Origin: Neoaquamicrobium microcysteis
GTDB lineage: Bacteria > Pseudomonadota > Alphaproteobacteria > Rhizobiales > Rhizobiaceae
Length of the DNA: 64,000 nt
Assembly (NCBI RefSeq): GCF_008180155.1
Contig: NZ_VSZS01000068.1
Location: 434,001-498,000 of the forward strand
Direction of reading: 5' to 3'
Both the position numbers and the translations under genes were made by a program. Shown here piece after piece: positions 30,101 through 39,092 of this stretch; the stretch's first letter is position 1; each line of letters begins with the position of its first letter. The notes under the pieces are model-generated. The model was not told the origin of the DNA, did not search any database, and saw only the letters and a list, made by a program, of their open reading frames with translations.

Positions 30101-30565
30101 TTTCGAACGCGTGGCCGACATCGCATGTAATCAGGAAGGGCGGGGCCGGGTGGTCGGCGTCGAGCAGGAAGACATATTCCTCCGCCTGCCGCCGCGCATT
30201 CTGCATCATCACGTCCCAGCCGCGAGCGATCGAGCGACGGCCCAGCGTTTCGGGTTCGTCGGGCAGCATCGTCAACTGGCCGGGCAGCGCGTTCTTGCCA
30301 CCGGGCAACCGCGACTGCTTGGCCTCGAGGATAAAGCAGCCCTTCTTGTAGAGATCGATGCGCTTCGACGAGGCGATCTCGTCGCTCGCCCGCCGCTTCA
30401 CCGCGCGCTCGAAGACATAGTCGTTGGCCGCGCGCTCCGCGCCAGCCGGGTCCGGGCGCTCCACGCCGATCACGTCGCACAGTTCGACAGGAACATCTGG
30501 TAGTTCGCGCGTTCCGCGCCGCCTTCGCGCGCCGTCCAGCGCTGGATAAAGGTTTCTACGTCCAA
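27102..30565 (-). CDS. Type IIL (MmeI-like) restriction-methyltransferase, N-terminal frameshift
   Basis: One long polypeptide of about 1150 residues combining nuclease and N6-adenine methyltransferase. The nuclease region has RIDLYKKG followed by FILEAK (D-x(n)-ExK). The methyltransferase has DPACGTGNFLY and catalytic NPPF, with target-recognition and C-terminal regions after it. The family-like N-terminus (VETFIQRW, then GAERANYQMFLS) lies in another frame, from TTG 30565 or 30568. It meets the main frame only if one base is restored near 30480-30487. So this is either a one-base deletion, perhaps phase variation, or a sequencing error. A GTG at 30596 opens the main frame, but its first 38 codons look non-coding. 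Confidence 0.75.
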
Positions 30566-30755
30566 CAATCTTCCCCCGGCCTCGCCGTGTGCGCACTCAA
30601 CCACGCCCTGCCCGCGCGATCAACGGCGCGGTCGCCACGCCAATAGTGGCGAAAATTGGAACGTTTCGGAGCCGGTCCTGTTTAGCCAAAGGCGGGGCGC
30701 GCCCGGAAAGGCTCGTGGCGTGTCCCGCCGGCGTATTTTATTGAGGGGACATTTC

Positions 30756-32387
30756 ATGGCAAACGAAGTCGAGACCCGCAGGCTGGGGCCCTTTCCCCAT
30801 GTCAGCGTTCCGGTCTTTTCCATCTCCGCAGCGCTGATACTGGGGTTCATCCTGTTCGGCGCCTTCTTCACCGAGACCGCCGGCCTCATCTTCGAGGGCG
30901 CGCAGAGCGGCATCGCCGATTATTTCGGCTGGTTCCTCATCCTCACCGTCAATCTGTGCATCGTCGCGTGCCTCTATCTGGCGCTCGGGCCCTACGGCAT
31001 GATCCGGCTGGGCGCGCAGACCGAGAGGCCGCAATACGGCATCTATTCGTGGACGGCGATGATGTTTTCGGCCGGCATCGGCATCGGCCTGCTCTACTGG
31101 GGCGTGGCCGAACCGCTCTACCACTATCTCGCGCCGCCCATCGGCGAAGCCGAGACGGTCGAGGCGGCCGAGCAGGCGATGGTGCTGTCGTTCCTGCACT
31201 GGGGCATCCACGGCTGGGCGGTCTACTGCGTGGTCGGCCTGTCGCTCGCCTATTTCCACTACCGCAAGGGCCTGCCGCTGTCGGTGCGCTCGGCGCTCTA
31301 TCCCATCATCGGAGAGCGCATCTACGGGCCGTGGGGACATGCCGTCGACATCCTGGCCGTGTTCGGCACCATCTTCGGCATCGTCACCTCGCTCGGCCTC
31401 GGCGTCATGCAGATCAATGCCGGCCTCGACAACCTGTTCGGCGTCGGCAACAGCCTCGTCATCCAGCTGGCGCTGATCGCGGGCATCACGGCGCTTGCGA
31501 CGATGTCGGTCATGCTCGGCCTCGACAAGGGCATCAAGACGATCAGCAACATCAACATCACGCTGTCCTTCGTGCTTCTGGCCTTCGTGCTGGCGGTGGG
31601 GCCGCTGCTCTTCATCCTCAACTCGTTCGTGGAGAATGTCGGCAACTATCTCGACCGCTTCATCTACTTCTCGTTCTGGTCGGAGGCGTATTCCGGCACC
31701 GAATGGCAGGTCGACTGGACGCTGTTCTACTGGGCGTGGTGGATTTCGTGGGCGCCGTTCGTCGGCATCTTCATCGCGCGCATCTCGCGCGGGCGCACGG
31801 TGCGCGAGTTCGTGCTGGGCGTGCTGCTCATCCCGTGCTTCATCCTGTTCTTCTGGTTCACGGCGTTCGGCGGCACGGCGCTCAACATGGAGCTGACGGG
31901 CGATCCCGGCCTGGTCGCCGCCACGCAGGAAGACTACGGCAACGCCATCTTCCGGCTGCTGGAGTTCTTTCCGTTCACCCCGCTCGTCACCGGGCTGGTC
32001 ATCGTGATGATCGTGATGTGGTTCGTCACCTCGTCGGATTCCGGCTCCTTCGTCATCGACATGCTGACGGCCGGCGGCCATTCCGACCCGCCCAAGATCC
32101 AGCGCCTGTTCTGGTCGGTGTCGGAAGGCGCGATCGCGGCGATCCTGCTTGCGGCGGGCGGCCTGTCGGCGCTGCAGGCGGCGGCCGTGGTGGCCGGCTT
32201 CCCCTTCGCCTTCGTCATCCTCGTCATGCTCTACGGGCTGATGCGCGGCCTGTCGCGCGACCACCTCGTGCTCTACCGCTACGAGCAGTGGTACGCGACC
32301 GAGCAGGAGGCGGAGGCCAACCTGCCGAAGGCCTACAAGGACGAGCACGCGCTCGAAGGCCCGCCCGAGGTGGCCAAGGGCGACTGA
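30756..32387 (+). CDS. BCCT-family betaine/choline/carnitine-type transporter
   Basis: A 543-residue inner-membrane secondary transporter. ATG 30756 has GAGGGG seven bases upstream; an earlier in-frame GTG at 30720 is rejected. It has twelve predicted helices, with the BCCT signature region YWAWWISWAPFVGIFIAR and SRGRTVREFV, the substrate-site tryptophans, and the glycine-rich MFSAGIGIGLLYWGVAEP. A short charged C-terminal tail could serve in osmosensing. The substrate is probably glycine betaine, choline or a related osmolyte, but this cannot be fixed from sequence. Confidence 0.93.
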   Translation: MANEVETRRLGPFPHVSVPVFSISAALILGFILFGAFFTETAGLIFEGAQSGIADYFGWFLILTVNLCIVACLYLALGPYGMIRLGAQTERPQYGIYSWTAMMFSAGIGIGLLYWGVAEPLYHYLAPPIGEAETVEAAEQAMVLSFLHWGIHGWAVYCVVGLSLAYFHYRKGLPLSVRSALYPIIGERIYGPWGHAVDILAVFGTIFGIVTSLGLGVMQINAGLDNLFGVGNSLVIQLALIAGITALATMSVMLGLDKGIKTISNINITLSFVLLAFVLAVGPLLFILNSFVENVGNYLDRFIYFSFWSEAYSGTEWQVDWTLFYWAWWISWAPFVGIFIARISRGRTVREFVLGVLLIPCFILFFWFTAFGGTALNMELTGDPGLVAATQEDYGNAIFRLLEFFPFTPLVTGLVIVMIVMWFVTSSDSGSFVIDMLTAGGHSDPPKIQRLFWSVSEGAIAAILLAAGGLSALQAAAVVAGFPFAFVILVMLYGLMRGLSRDHLVLYRYEQWYATEQEAEANLPKAYKDEHALEGPPEVAKGD

Positions 32388-32441
32388 CCCTCTCATGCGC
32401 GGCGCTTGTTAACCCTCGCGCCCCCTGCTAAAGCGCCGCGC

Positions 32442-34250
32442 ATGAAGACACCGCTCTCCCACATCCGCAATTTCTCCATCGTCGCGCATATCGACCACGG
32501 CAAATCCACGCTGGCCGACCGGCTCATCCAGATGACCGGCTCGCTGGAGGAGCGCGAGATGAAGGACCAGGTGCTCGATGCCATGGACATCGAGCGCGAG
32601 CGCGGCATCACCATCAAGGCCAATACCGTGCGCCTCGAATACAAGGCGAAGAACGGCGAGGACTACGTCCTCAACCTCATCGACACGCCCGGCCACGTCG
32701 ATTTCGCCTACGAGGTCTCGCGCAGCCTGCGCGCCTGCGAAGGCTCGCTGCTGGTGGTCGACGCCTCGCAGGGCGTCGAAGCGCAGACGCTCGCCAACGT
32801 CTACCAGGCCATCGACGCCGATCACGAGATCGTCGTGGTGCTCAACAAGATCGACCTGCCCGCCGCCGAGCCCGACCGCATCAAGGAGCAGGTAGAGGAG
32901 GTCATCGGCCTCGACGCGTCGGAAGCCGTGATGATCTCGGCCAAGACCGGCATCGGCATCGAGGACGTGCTGGAAGCCATCGTCCACAAGCTGCCCGCGC
33001 CCAAGCATGGCGACCGCGACGCGCCGCTCAAGGCGATGCTGGTCGATTCATGGTACGACGTCTATCTCGGCGTCATCGTGCTGGTGCGCGTCATCGACGG
33101 CACGCTGAAAAAGGGCCAGCAGGTGCGCATGATGGGCACCGGCGCGAAGTACGGCATCGACCGCGTCGGCGTCATCACGCCCAAGATGGTCATGGTCGAC
33201 GAGCTCGGCCCCGGCGAGATCGGCTTCATCACTGCCTCCATCAAGGAGGTGGCCGACACCCGCGTCGGCGACACCATCACCGACGAGCGCCGCCCGACCG
33301 CCGAGCCCCTGCCCGGCTTCAAGCCGGCCCAGCCCGTCGTCTTCTGCGGCCTGTTCCCGGTCGATGCGGCCGACTTCGAGGATCTGCGCGCCGCCATGGG
33401 CAAGCTGCGCCTCAACGACGCCTCGTTCTCGTTCGAAATGGAAACGTCGGCTGCGCTCGGCTTCGGCTTCCGCTGCGGCTTCCTCGGCCTGCTCCACCTC
33501 GAGATCATCCAGGAGCGGCTGGAGCGCGAGTTCGACCTCGACCTCATCGCCACCGCGCCTTCGGTGGTCTACCAGCTTCACATGACCGACGGTTCCATGA
33601 AGGATCTGCACAACCCGGCCGACATGCCCGACGTGGTCAAGATCGAGCATATCGAGGAGCCGTGGATCAGGGCGACCATCCTGACCCCCGACGACTATCT
33701 CGGCGCGATCCTCAAGCTCTGCCAGGAGCGGCGCGGCATCCAGGTCGACCTCAGCTACGTCGGCAAGCGCGCCATGGCCACCTACGACCTGCCGCTCAAC
33801 GAGGTCGTGTTCGACTTCTACGACCGCCTCAAGTCGATCTCCAAGGGCTACGCCTCGTTCGACTACCAGCTCACCGACTATCGCGAGGGCGACCTCGTGA
33901 AGATGTCGATCCTCGTCAACGAGGAGCCGGTCGACGCGCTCTCCATGCTCGTCCACCGCTCGGCCGCCGAAAAGCGCGGCCGCGTCATGTGCGAAAAGCT
34001 CAAGGACCTGATCCCCAAGCACATGTTCAAGATCCCGATCCAGGCGGCCATCGGCGGCAAGGTCATCGCCCGCGAAACCATCTCGGCGCTGCGCAAGGAC
34101 GTGACGGCCAAGTGCTACGGCGGCGACGTGACCCGCAAGCGCAAACTTCTGGAAAAACAGAAGGAAGGCAAAAAGCGCATGCGCCAGTTCGGCAAGGTGG
34201 AGATACCCCAGGCGGCGTTTATTGAGGCGCTGAAAATGGGGGATGGCTAA
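32442..34250 (+). CDS. lepA: Elongation factor 4 (ribosomal back-translocase GTPase)
   Basis: A 602-residue translational GTPase. G-domain motifs are AHIDHGKST, the switch region [17 protein letters not shown] and NKIDLP. EF-G-like domains II, III and V and the LepA-specific C-terminal domain follow ([14 protein letters not shown]). ATG 32442 gives the standard N-terminus. LepA binds stalled or mistranslocated ribosomes. It is the last normal-GC gene before a lower-GC islet that starts right after its stop. Confidence 0.96.
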   Translation: MKTPLSHIRNFSIVAHIDHGKSTLADRLIQMTGSLEEREMKDQVLDAMDIERERGITIKANTVRLEYKAKNGEDYVLNLIDTPGHVDFAYEVSRSLRACEGSLLVVDASQGVEAQTLANVYQAIDADHEIVVVLNKIDLPAAEPDRIKEQVEEVIGLDASEAVMISAKTGIGIEDVLEAIVHKLPAPKHGDRDAPLKAMLVDSWYDVYLGVIVLVRVIDGTLKKGQQVRMMGTGAKYGIDRVGVITPKMVMVDELGPGEIGFITASIKEVADTRVGDTITDERRPTAEPLPGFKPAQPVVFCGLFPVDAADFEDLRAAMGKLRLNDASFSFEMETSAALGFGFRCGFLGLLHLEIIQERLEREFDLDLIATAPSVVYQLHMTDGSMKDLHNPADMPDVVKIEHIEEPWIRATILTPDDYLGAILKLCQERRGIQVDLSYVGKRAMATYDLPLNEVVFDFYDRLKSISKGYASFDYQLTDYREGDLVKMSILVNEEPVDALSMLVHRSAAEKRGRVMCEKLKDLIPKHMFKIPIQAAIGGKVIARETISALRKDVTAKCYGGDVTRKRKLLEKQKEGKKRMRQFGKVEIPQAAFIEALKMGDG

Positions 34251-34294
34251 CTTTGTTGCATCACCCACCCACGACCGTTGATCCTGACAGAATA

Positions 34295-34717
34295 ATGGTC
34301 TTAAGCATCGCAACCCCATTCGTGCAGCAGATATTGAGTGGCGACAAAACTATCGAACTCCGTCGCCGGTTTCCGACAGTGGACCAACCGCAAAAGGCGC
34401 TGATCTATTCATCAAGGGTTGACAAGGCGTTGGTGGCGACATGCTCGATTGCATCAAGCGTGATGCTTGATATTGAGGAAATTTGGTTACGCCACCAAAA
34501 TTCTGTCGGAATTGGTCGCGAGGAATTTGAGCGCTACTTCAGAGGTCTAGCTGCTGGATACGCAATAAGACTAGCGTCGGTGTCCCCCCTCTCTGAGCCG
34601 GTCCCCTTGGAAATCTTGCGGGAACGATGGCAGTTTACGCCTCCTCAATCGTACTGTTATGCTCCAGCGCATTTATATAAGCGCGCTATAGGGGCAAAGA
34701 TTGCACATTCTTATTGA
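34295..34717 (+). CDS. ASCH/PUA-like domain protein
   Basis: A 140-residue protein with the ASCH fingerprint G-x-K-x-x-E-x-R in LSGDKTIELRRRFP, preceded by MVLSIATPFVQQI. ASCH domains are RNA-binding PUA relatives; some members are amidohydrolases for N4-acetylcytidine (YqfB) and others are nucleases. The start could also be 34253, but 34295 gives the clean family beginning. It overlaps the following PIN-GNAT gene by 17 bases, which implies coupled translation. Base composition is clearly more AT-rich than lepA, suggesting horizontal acquisition. Confidence 0.75.
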   Translation: MVLSIATPFVQQILSGDKTIELRRRFPTVDQPQKALIYSSRVDKALVATCSIASSVMLDIEEIWLRHQNSVGIGREEFERYFRGLAAGYAIRLASVSPLSEPVPLEILRERWQFTPPQSYCYAPAHLYKRAIGAKIAHSY

Positions 34718-36227
34718 TACTAATGTCGTCTTTGGGCTCGAAGATAACACGCCGATAAAGGCAACTTTTGCCCGTTTTTTTCGTCTTTGCAGTCTATATG
34801 GTATTCGGTTGTTCATTTCGGATGCCACGTTCCGCGACATAGAGAACGATAGGGACGAGGGCCGCAGGCGCGCCACCCTCTCCAAACTTGAGAAATATCA
34901 ACGCCTAGGTCCAGTTCCGTCCCGATTTCTCGACGAAGTATCGGCGGATCTTCCTCCTGACAGTCGGCGGAATAGCACAATCGACTCGCATTTCTTGGCC
35001 GCATTAACGGCAAATGCGGTGGATTTCCTCGTCACTCAAGATGACGGTATCCATCGTCGTGCGTCGCGATCAGGTATCGTTGATCGCGTGCTTTTCGTTC
35101 CCGATGCAATACGAATAATAGAGAAGAAATTCGAACCCAATACCGTAAAGCTTCCGTACATCTCGCACAAAAAGGCCTATGAGCTAGACATTCGCGCAGA
35201 GATATTCGACTCCCTCAGAGAGGGTTACCCCGAATTTGACGACTGGTTTGTAGAGAAGTGTCAGCGGGCTCAGCGAGACTGCTGGGTAATTGAGGTCGAC
35301 GAGGAAATTGTCGGCATTGTAATCTATAAAGTAGAGTCAAGTGGTGCGACCGATGCGCTGTCGACGGGGTCAAAATTTCTTAAACTCTGCACTTTTAAGA
35401 TGAGCCCCTCCTATCGTGGCGAGAGATTTGGCGAGCAGCTTCTTAAGCAGGCTCTCTGGCACGCCGCTTCCAATGCATTCGATGTTATCTACATTACTGC
35501 GTTCGAAGATCAAGCTGTACTTATAAACCTGCTGAATCATTTTGGCTTTCGTATCACTTATAGAAACAAGAGAGGTGAGTTCGTTCTTGAAAAATCGATC
35601 TCTAAAGACGTAAATAAGCCGAAAGATATGCTGCCGCTTGAGGCAACGCTTATCAACTACCCAAGATACTATCACGGAAAAGAAAACTCGAAATTCGCTG
35701 TTCCTATACAAGGAGACTATTTCGATCGGTTGTTTCCCGAAAACGATGGCAAGCGGCAGGGCGAGCTATTTAGGCCGGGAGAGCTATCGACCCCCATGCT
35801 GAATCAGAAGCGGATACCGGGGAATACGATTAGGAAAGTCTACGTCTGCCGTTCGAATTCGGAGCGCGTGCGACCGGGCGACGTCATTGTCTTTTATAAA
35901 TCGCAACGCGAGGGCGACGATCATTCACAATGCGCGACGACATTGGGGGTGGTAGAGGGCTATTCAGAGGCATTGACGCGGGATGAGTTGGTTAAGATGA
36001 CCTCCAAAAGGTCTGTCTTCTCGGATGAATTCCTTGGCGACATGTTCAACGACAACACGTCGCCTGTTAAAGTCTTGGACTTCCTTTTGATAGGGCATTT
36101 CCAAACACCAATTCCATTACACCGCCTTGTCGATTTTGGAGCTGTAAAATCGGCACCTCAGTCGATTGCGCATATTCCTGACGAAGCATTTGAATCTATT
36201 ATCCAGGCTGGCCATTTAAAGCCGTAG
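34701..36227 (+). CDS. PIN-GNAT-PUA-like fusion protein
   Basis: A 508-residue three-part protein, from TTG 34701 with AGGGG just upstream. Residues about 1-145 form a PIN nuclease with candidate acidic residues Asp6 (IDTNVVF), Glu48, Asp95 (TIDSHFLAAL) and Asp114 (FLVTQDDGIH). Residues about 155-305 form a GNAT acetyltransferase with the acetyl-CoA loop YRGERFGEQLL near 239-248. The C-terminus (about 380-505) looks PUA/EVE-like (RPGDVIVFYKS, then TTLGVVEGYSEA). It combines RNA cleavage, acetyl transfer and modified-base recognition in one chain, next to an ASCH protein. A toxin-antitoxin or phage-defence role is inferred. Confidence 0.75.
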   Translation: MHILIDTNVVFGLEDNTPIKATFARFFRLCSLYGIRLFISDATFRDIENDRDEGRRRATLSKLEKYQRLGPVPSRFLDEVSADLPPDSRRNSTIDSHFLAALTANAVDFLVTQDDGIHRRASRSGIVDRVLFVPDAIRIIEKKFEPNTVKLPYISHKKAYELDIRAEIFDSLREGYPEFDDWFVEKCQRAQRDCWVIEVDEEIVGIVIYKVESSGATDALSTGSKFLKLCTFKMSPSYRGERFGEQLLKQALWHAASNAFDVIYITAFEDQAVLINLLNHFGFRITYRNKRGEFVLEKSISKDVNKPKDMLPLEATLINYPRYYHGKENSKFAVPIQGDYFDRLFPENDGKRQGELFRPGELSTPMLNQKRIPGNTIRKVYVCRSNSERVRPGDVIVFYKSQREGDDHSQCATTLGVVEGYSEALTRDELVKMTSKRSVFSDEFLGDMFNDNTSPVKVLDFLLIGHFQTPIPLHRLVDFGAVKSAPQSIAHIPDEAFESIIQAGHLKP

Positions 36228-36282
36228 GGACGGCTTCGGCATTGGATTTGCCCAAATTAGCCAATTCAGCCAATCTCCTCCC

Positions 36283-36518
36283 ATAAAATCCTTCTCCGCC
36301 ACCGACCCCAAGAATCGCTTCGGCAACCTCCTCGACATGGCTCAATCCGAGCCCGTCCGCATCACGCGCCATGCCGCGATGTCGCCATCGTCATGTCGCC
36401 GGGCGAGTTCCGCCGCCTCGCCGCAGCCGCGCGCGGCAAGGTCAATCCCGCCGTCGAGTGCCTGCATGCCGAGAGCGCGAAGCGATGGGCTGGCGTCTAC
36501 GCGGCGCTGGCGAAATAG
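36283..36518 (+). pseudogene. Decayed Phd/YefM-type antitoxin
   Basis: Translation of 36283 onward gives KSFSATDPKNRFGNLLD then EPVRITRH. A one-base shift near 36371-36375 gives RDVAIVMSPGEFRRLAAAAR and a C-terminal tail ending at TAG 36516-36518. Together these make a complete Phd/YefM antitoxin of about 78 residues. The expected start codon reads ATA instead of ATG, and the length (236 bases) is one short of a full frame. No partner toxin follows. Confidence 0.65.
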
Positions 36519-36921
36519 CGCACCCCTTTCCTGAAGAAGGCGGAGAGACAAACGCCCCCTCCACCACTTCGTGGTCCCCCTCCCCCGTAAACAGGGGAGG
36601 AACCCAGGTCGCGGGCGGCCGCAACGCCGATACCTATACCTGATGGGAGAGGTGCTTCGGTGGAGGAAGTCCGCAACGCGGATCCTCCTCCGTTTACGGG
36701 GGGTCCGAAGGACGGGCGAGACAAGCGGCTCGCCCTGAAGGACCACGAAGTGGTGGAGGGGGCGTTCAGATACGGAAGCGGGGACGCCGCCACGGTCGGC
36801 AGTCGAGCCAACGCACGGACGTAAGGCAGAAACCCGACTGCCCTCCCCATCATCCCCTCCATCTATCCACCCCCATCCAACCTCGCCTCACAATCCCGCC
36901 AGCGAACCGGAGAAGGCGGCG
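36519..36921. other. Intergenic stretch without genes, dominated by repeats
   Basis: No frame here has support. The stretch holds a pair of long inverted repeat arms with C/T-rich extensions, and AT-poor filler that leads to the start of the next gene. Confidence 0.6.
36551..36766. repeat. Inverted repeat pair with 27-base perfect arms
   Basis: Arms at 36551-36577 and 36740-36766 are perfect reverse complements. Each arm contains its own small palindrome (ACCACTTCGTGGT). Inside them, further related sequences (CCCCCGTAAACAGGGG near 36579 and CTCCGTTTACGGGG near 36687) are partly inverted. The structure looks like two facing copies of a dispersed rhizobial repeat. Confidence 0.65.
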
Positions 36922-37755
36922 ATGGACTGGAACAGGGCGATCGAGAGAAACCGGGAGGCGCTGGGGCGCGTTCTGGCGATGCTCGTCGCCATGGCCGGGC
37001 TGGCGGCGGGGCAGTCGAAGACCGCCGGTCCGCAGTCGGGGTCGACACCGGCTGCCGGTGGCCCGCCCGATTGCCGATTGCCGAGCGCCGACTGCCGCCC
37101 CACCCTGCCCCGCCATCTCCACCGCGCCGTGCTGCGGCTGCTGCGTCCGGCCGAGTCGGCCGCGCGGCGGCTCATCATCGTCATGGCGCGCGAGTTGCCT
37201 GATCCTGAGCTGCGAGGGCAGAGCGCGGGCCTCGAAGGGCAGCGCGGGACTGAACCCCACCCGCCGGCCCACAGCCATAAAGCGCGCCTCGCCCGGCGCA
37301 GGCACCGCGACGAGGCGGGCCGGCGCAAACCCGTTCCCGCTTTGCCGCTGTTCGATCCGCTGCCCCGCTGGCGGGCCACGCGGCGGTCGGCCTCCCCCGG
37401 CGTGCCGCGCATCTCGCTTCCCGGCTACACCGTGCCGGCGCCCATCGCCCCGCGCCTTGCGCCCATGCCGCACGATGCCATCGACGCGGCGCGTCTGGGC
37501 CAGCGCCTGCACGCGCTTGAAGCCGCGCTCGACGACCTGCCCGGCCATGCGCGCCGCTTTGTCCGCTGGCGGGCGCGGCGCGATGCGGGTGCCCGGCGCG
37601 GTGTAGCGCGGCGTGTGTGGCCGCTGCGCCCGGGCAGGCCGCCCGGCTGGCGCAGGCCCGGATTGAGCAGGCGGGGCGGCCACGAAATCCACGTCCTTCT
37701 GGACGATCTCCACGGCGTCGCCCTCATGGCCATGGAGCGCGCCGACACCTCCTGA
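36922..37755 (+). CDS. Conserved hypothetical protein, basic and proline/arginine-rich
   Basis: A 277-residue protein starting [27 protein letters not shown], with GGAG nine bases upstream. Recognisable blocks are [33 protein letters not shown] and [22 protein letters not shown] recall this pattern from a family of uncharacterised rhizobial proteins. The N-terminal hydrophobic stretch may be a membrane anchor. Between residues about 30 and 60 the sequence looks inserted ([11 protein letters not shown] then CRLPSADCR, with short DNA repeats), as if a repeat element expanded the gene. Function unknown. Confidence 0.6.
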   Translation: MDWNRAIERNREALGRVLAMLVAMAGLAAGQSKTAGPQSGSTPAAGGPPDCRLPSADCRPTLPRHLHRAVLRLLRPAESAARRLIIVMARELPDPELRGQSAGLEGQRGTEPHPPAHSHKARLARRRHRDEAGRRKPVPALPLFDPLPRWRATRRSASPGVPRISLPGYTVPAPIAPRLAPMPHDAIDAARLGQRLHALEAALDDLPGHARRFVRWRARRDAGARRGVARRVWPLRPGRPPGWRRPGLSRRGGHEIHVLLDDLHGVALMAMERADTS

Positions 37756-37827
37756 CGGTTCGCGCCCGCCGGGCATCGCCCAGCGCGGGCCGCAATGCTA
37801 ACGTCGCCGCGCAACGGAGCCTGCGCG

Positions 37828-38514
37828 ATGCGATTCTTCGATTTCAGTTCCTGGCAGGCGATCCTCACCTCGGTCGCCGCGATCCTGCTCGTCACGCTCA
37901 TCGGCATGGGCATCAGGCTGCTGATGATGATGACGCTGCAGCAGCGGCGCGAGCGCCAGAACCGCCAGATCAACGAGCGGCTCAAGGCGCTGATCGCCGC
38001 CTACAAGACGCTGGGCGGCTCGTTCACCGGCACGCTCACCGTCAGCCCGCTGCATCTGCGCGACCTGAAACGGCTTGCGGGCGAAAGCGAAGCCGGCGGC
38101 GGCGAGCAGCCGGGCGGCGAGGCCTTCCCCGGCTCGGAACGCGCCCGGCGCGTGCGCGACGCGGTGGAGGCGGCGCTGTCCGACATCGTGCTGTTCGGCA
38201 CCGAGCGGCAGGTCGAGCTCGCGGCTGCGGCCATGCGCGACATGGTGGCGGGGCGGCCGGTGCCGGTGCACGAGCTGGTGGTCTCGCTGCGCGACTACAT
38301 CCGCGCCGTGCTCGACCTCGACCCCGTGCCCGCCGGCGTCGTCATCCCCAACCAGGGACCGCTGCGCCCCTCCGGCTCCGGCGGTCGCGGCGGGCAGCGC
38401 GAGGGTGGCGGGCGCGGCGGCGGTGGTGGTGGGATGGGCGCAGGCGGGGGCGGAATGGGCATGGGCATGGGTGCCGGGATGGGCGGCGGCGCCGAGACGG
38501 ACGGCAAGGTCTGA
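37828..38514 (+). CDS. Membrane-anchored protein with Gly/Met-rich tail, function unknown
   Basis: A 228-residue protein from ATG 37828 (GGAG eight bases upstream). One N-terminal membrane helix ([27 protein letters not shown] region) is followed by a charged coiled stretch ([21 protein letters not shown]). A central folded part follows ([53 protein letters not shown]). The last 45 residues are almost pure Gly, Met, Arg and Ala. The stop overlaps the dtd start (TGATG), so it is cotranscribed with dtd. The family is not recognised. Confidence 0.75.
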   Translation: MRFFDFSSWQAILTSVAAILLVTLIGMGIRLLMMMTLQQRRERQNRQINERLKALIAAYKTLGGSFTGTLTVSPLHLRDLKRLAGESEAGGGEQPGGEAFPGSERARRVRDAVEAALSDIVLFGTERQVELAAAAMRDMVAGRPVPVHELVVSLRDYIRAVLDLDPVPAGVVIPNQGPLRPSGSGGRGGQREGGGRGGGGGGMGAGGGGMGMGMGAGMGGGAETDGKV

Positions 38515-38954
38515 TGCGCGCGCTGGTGCAACGTGTGTCGTCCGCTTCCGTCACCGTCGATGGCGTCGTGGCGGGCGAGATCGGGCCGGGGCTGCTGGTG
38601 CTGGTCTGCGCCATGCAGGGCGACGGCGAGCGGCAGTCCGGCTGGCTGGCGCAGAAGATCGCCAAGCTGCGCATCTTCCGCGACGATGAGGGGCGGATGA
38701 ACCGCTCGCTGCTCGACACCGGCGGCGCGGCGCTCGTCGTCAGCCAGTTCACGCTGGCGGCCGAGACGAAGGGCAACCGGCCGGGCTTCTCGACGGCCGC
38801 CCCGCCCGCCGAGGGCCAGCGCCTCTACGAACATTTTTCGGCCGCGATGGCGTCGCAGGGCATCGCGGTCGCCAACGGCATCTTCGGCGCGGACATGAAG
38901 GTCGCGCTCGTCAATGACGGCCCCGTCACCATCTGGCTCGATACGGAAGACTGA
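38514..38954 (+). CDS. dtd: D-aminoacyl-tRNA deacylase
   Basis: A 146-residue cytosolic enzyme that hydrolyses D-amino acids wrongly attached to tRNA. The start [17 protein letters not shown] and the two active-site motifs [16 protein letters not shown] and NDGPVT (the Gly-cisPro element) are all present. It overlaps the preceding gene by one base and is followed immediately by a tiny lipoprotein gene. Confidence 0.95.
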   Translation: MRALVQRVSSASVTVDGVVAGEIGPGLLVLVCAMQGDGERQSGWLAQKIAKLRIFRDDEGRMNRSLLDTGGAALVVSQFTLAAETKGNRPGFSTAAPPAEGQRLYEHFSAAMASQGIAVANGIFGADMKVALVNDGPVTIWLDTED

Positions 38955-39092
38955 ATGCGCATCCTACCTGTCCTCGCCTTCGCCCTCATCCTTTCCGCCT
39001 GTACCTCCGGCGCCCGCCAGCCCCCCGCTCCCGTCCACGATCCGGAGATCGTTCCGCTGACGCTGGAGCAGGAATGGGAGATCCGCGGGTGA
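38955..39092 (+). CDS. Very small lipoprotein (45 residues)
   Basis: The ATG at 38955 follows directly on the dtd stop. The frame encodes MRILPVLAFALILSAC, a standard lipoprotein signal with lipobox LSAC (Cys16), and then a Pro-rich 29-residue mature part ending EQEWEIRG. The stop overlaps the GTG start of the next gene (GTGA). Entericidin- or LptM-like small lipoproteins have this architecture, but I see no family signature. Its tight fit between two genes supports it being real. Confidence 0.65.
   Translation: MRILPVLAFALILSACTSGARQPPAPVHDPEIVPLTLEQEWEIRG

Noticed and set aside
32408-32422. TTAACCCT upstream of lepA as a further CtrA box
   Set aside because: Only the left half is present; the seven-base spacing leads to GCCC, not a TTAA-like half.
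36850-37776. A 308-codon minus-strand frame opposite the conserved hypothetical at 36922
   Set aside because: The plus-strand product has recognisable blocks and a ribosome site. The minus product is Arg/Gly/Pro-rich filler.
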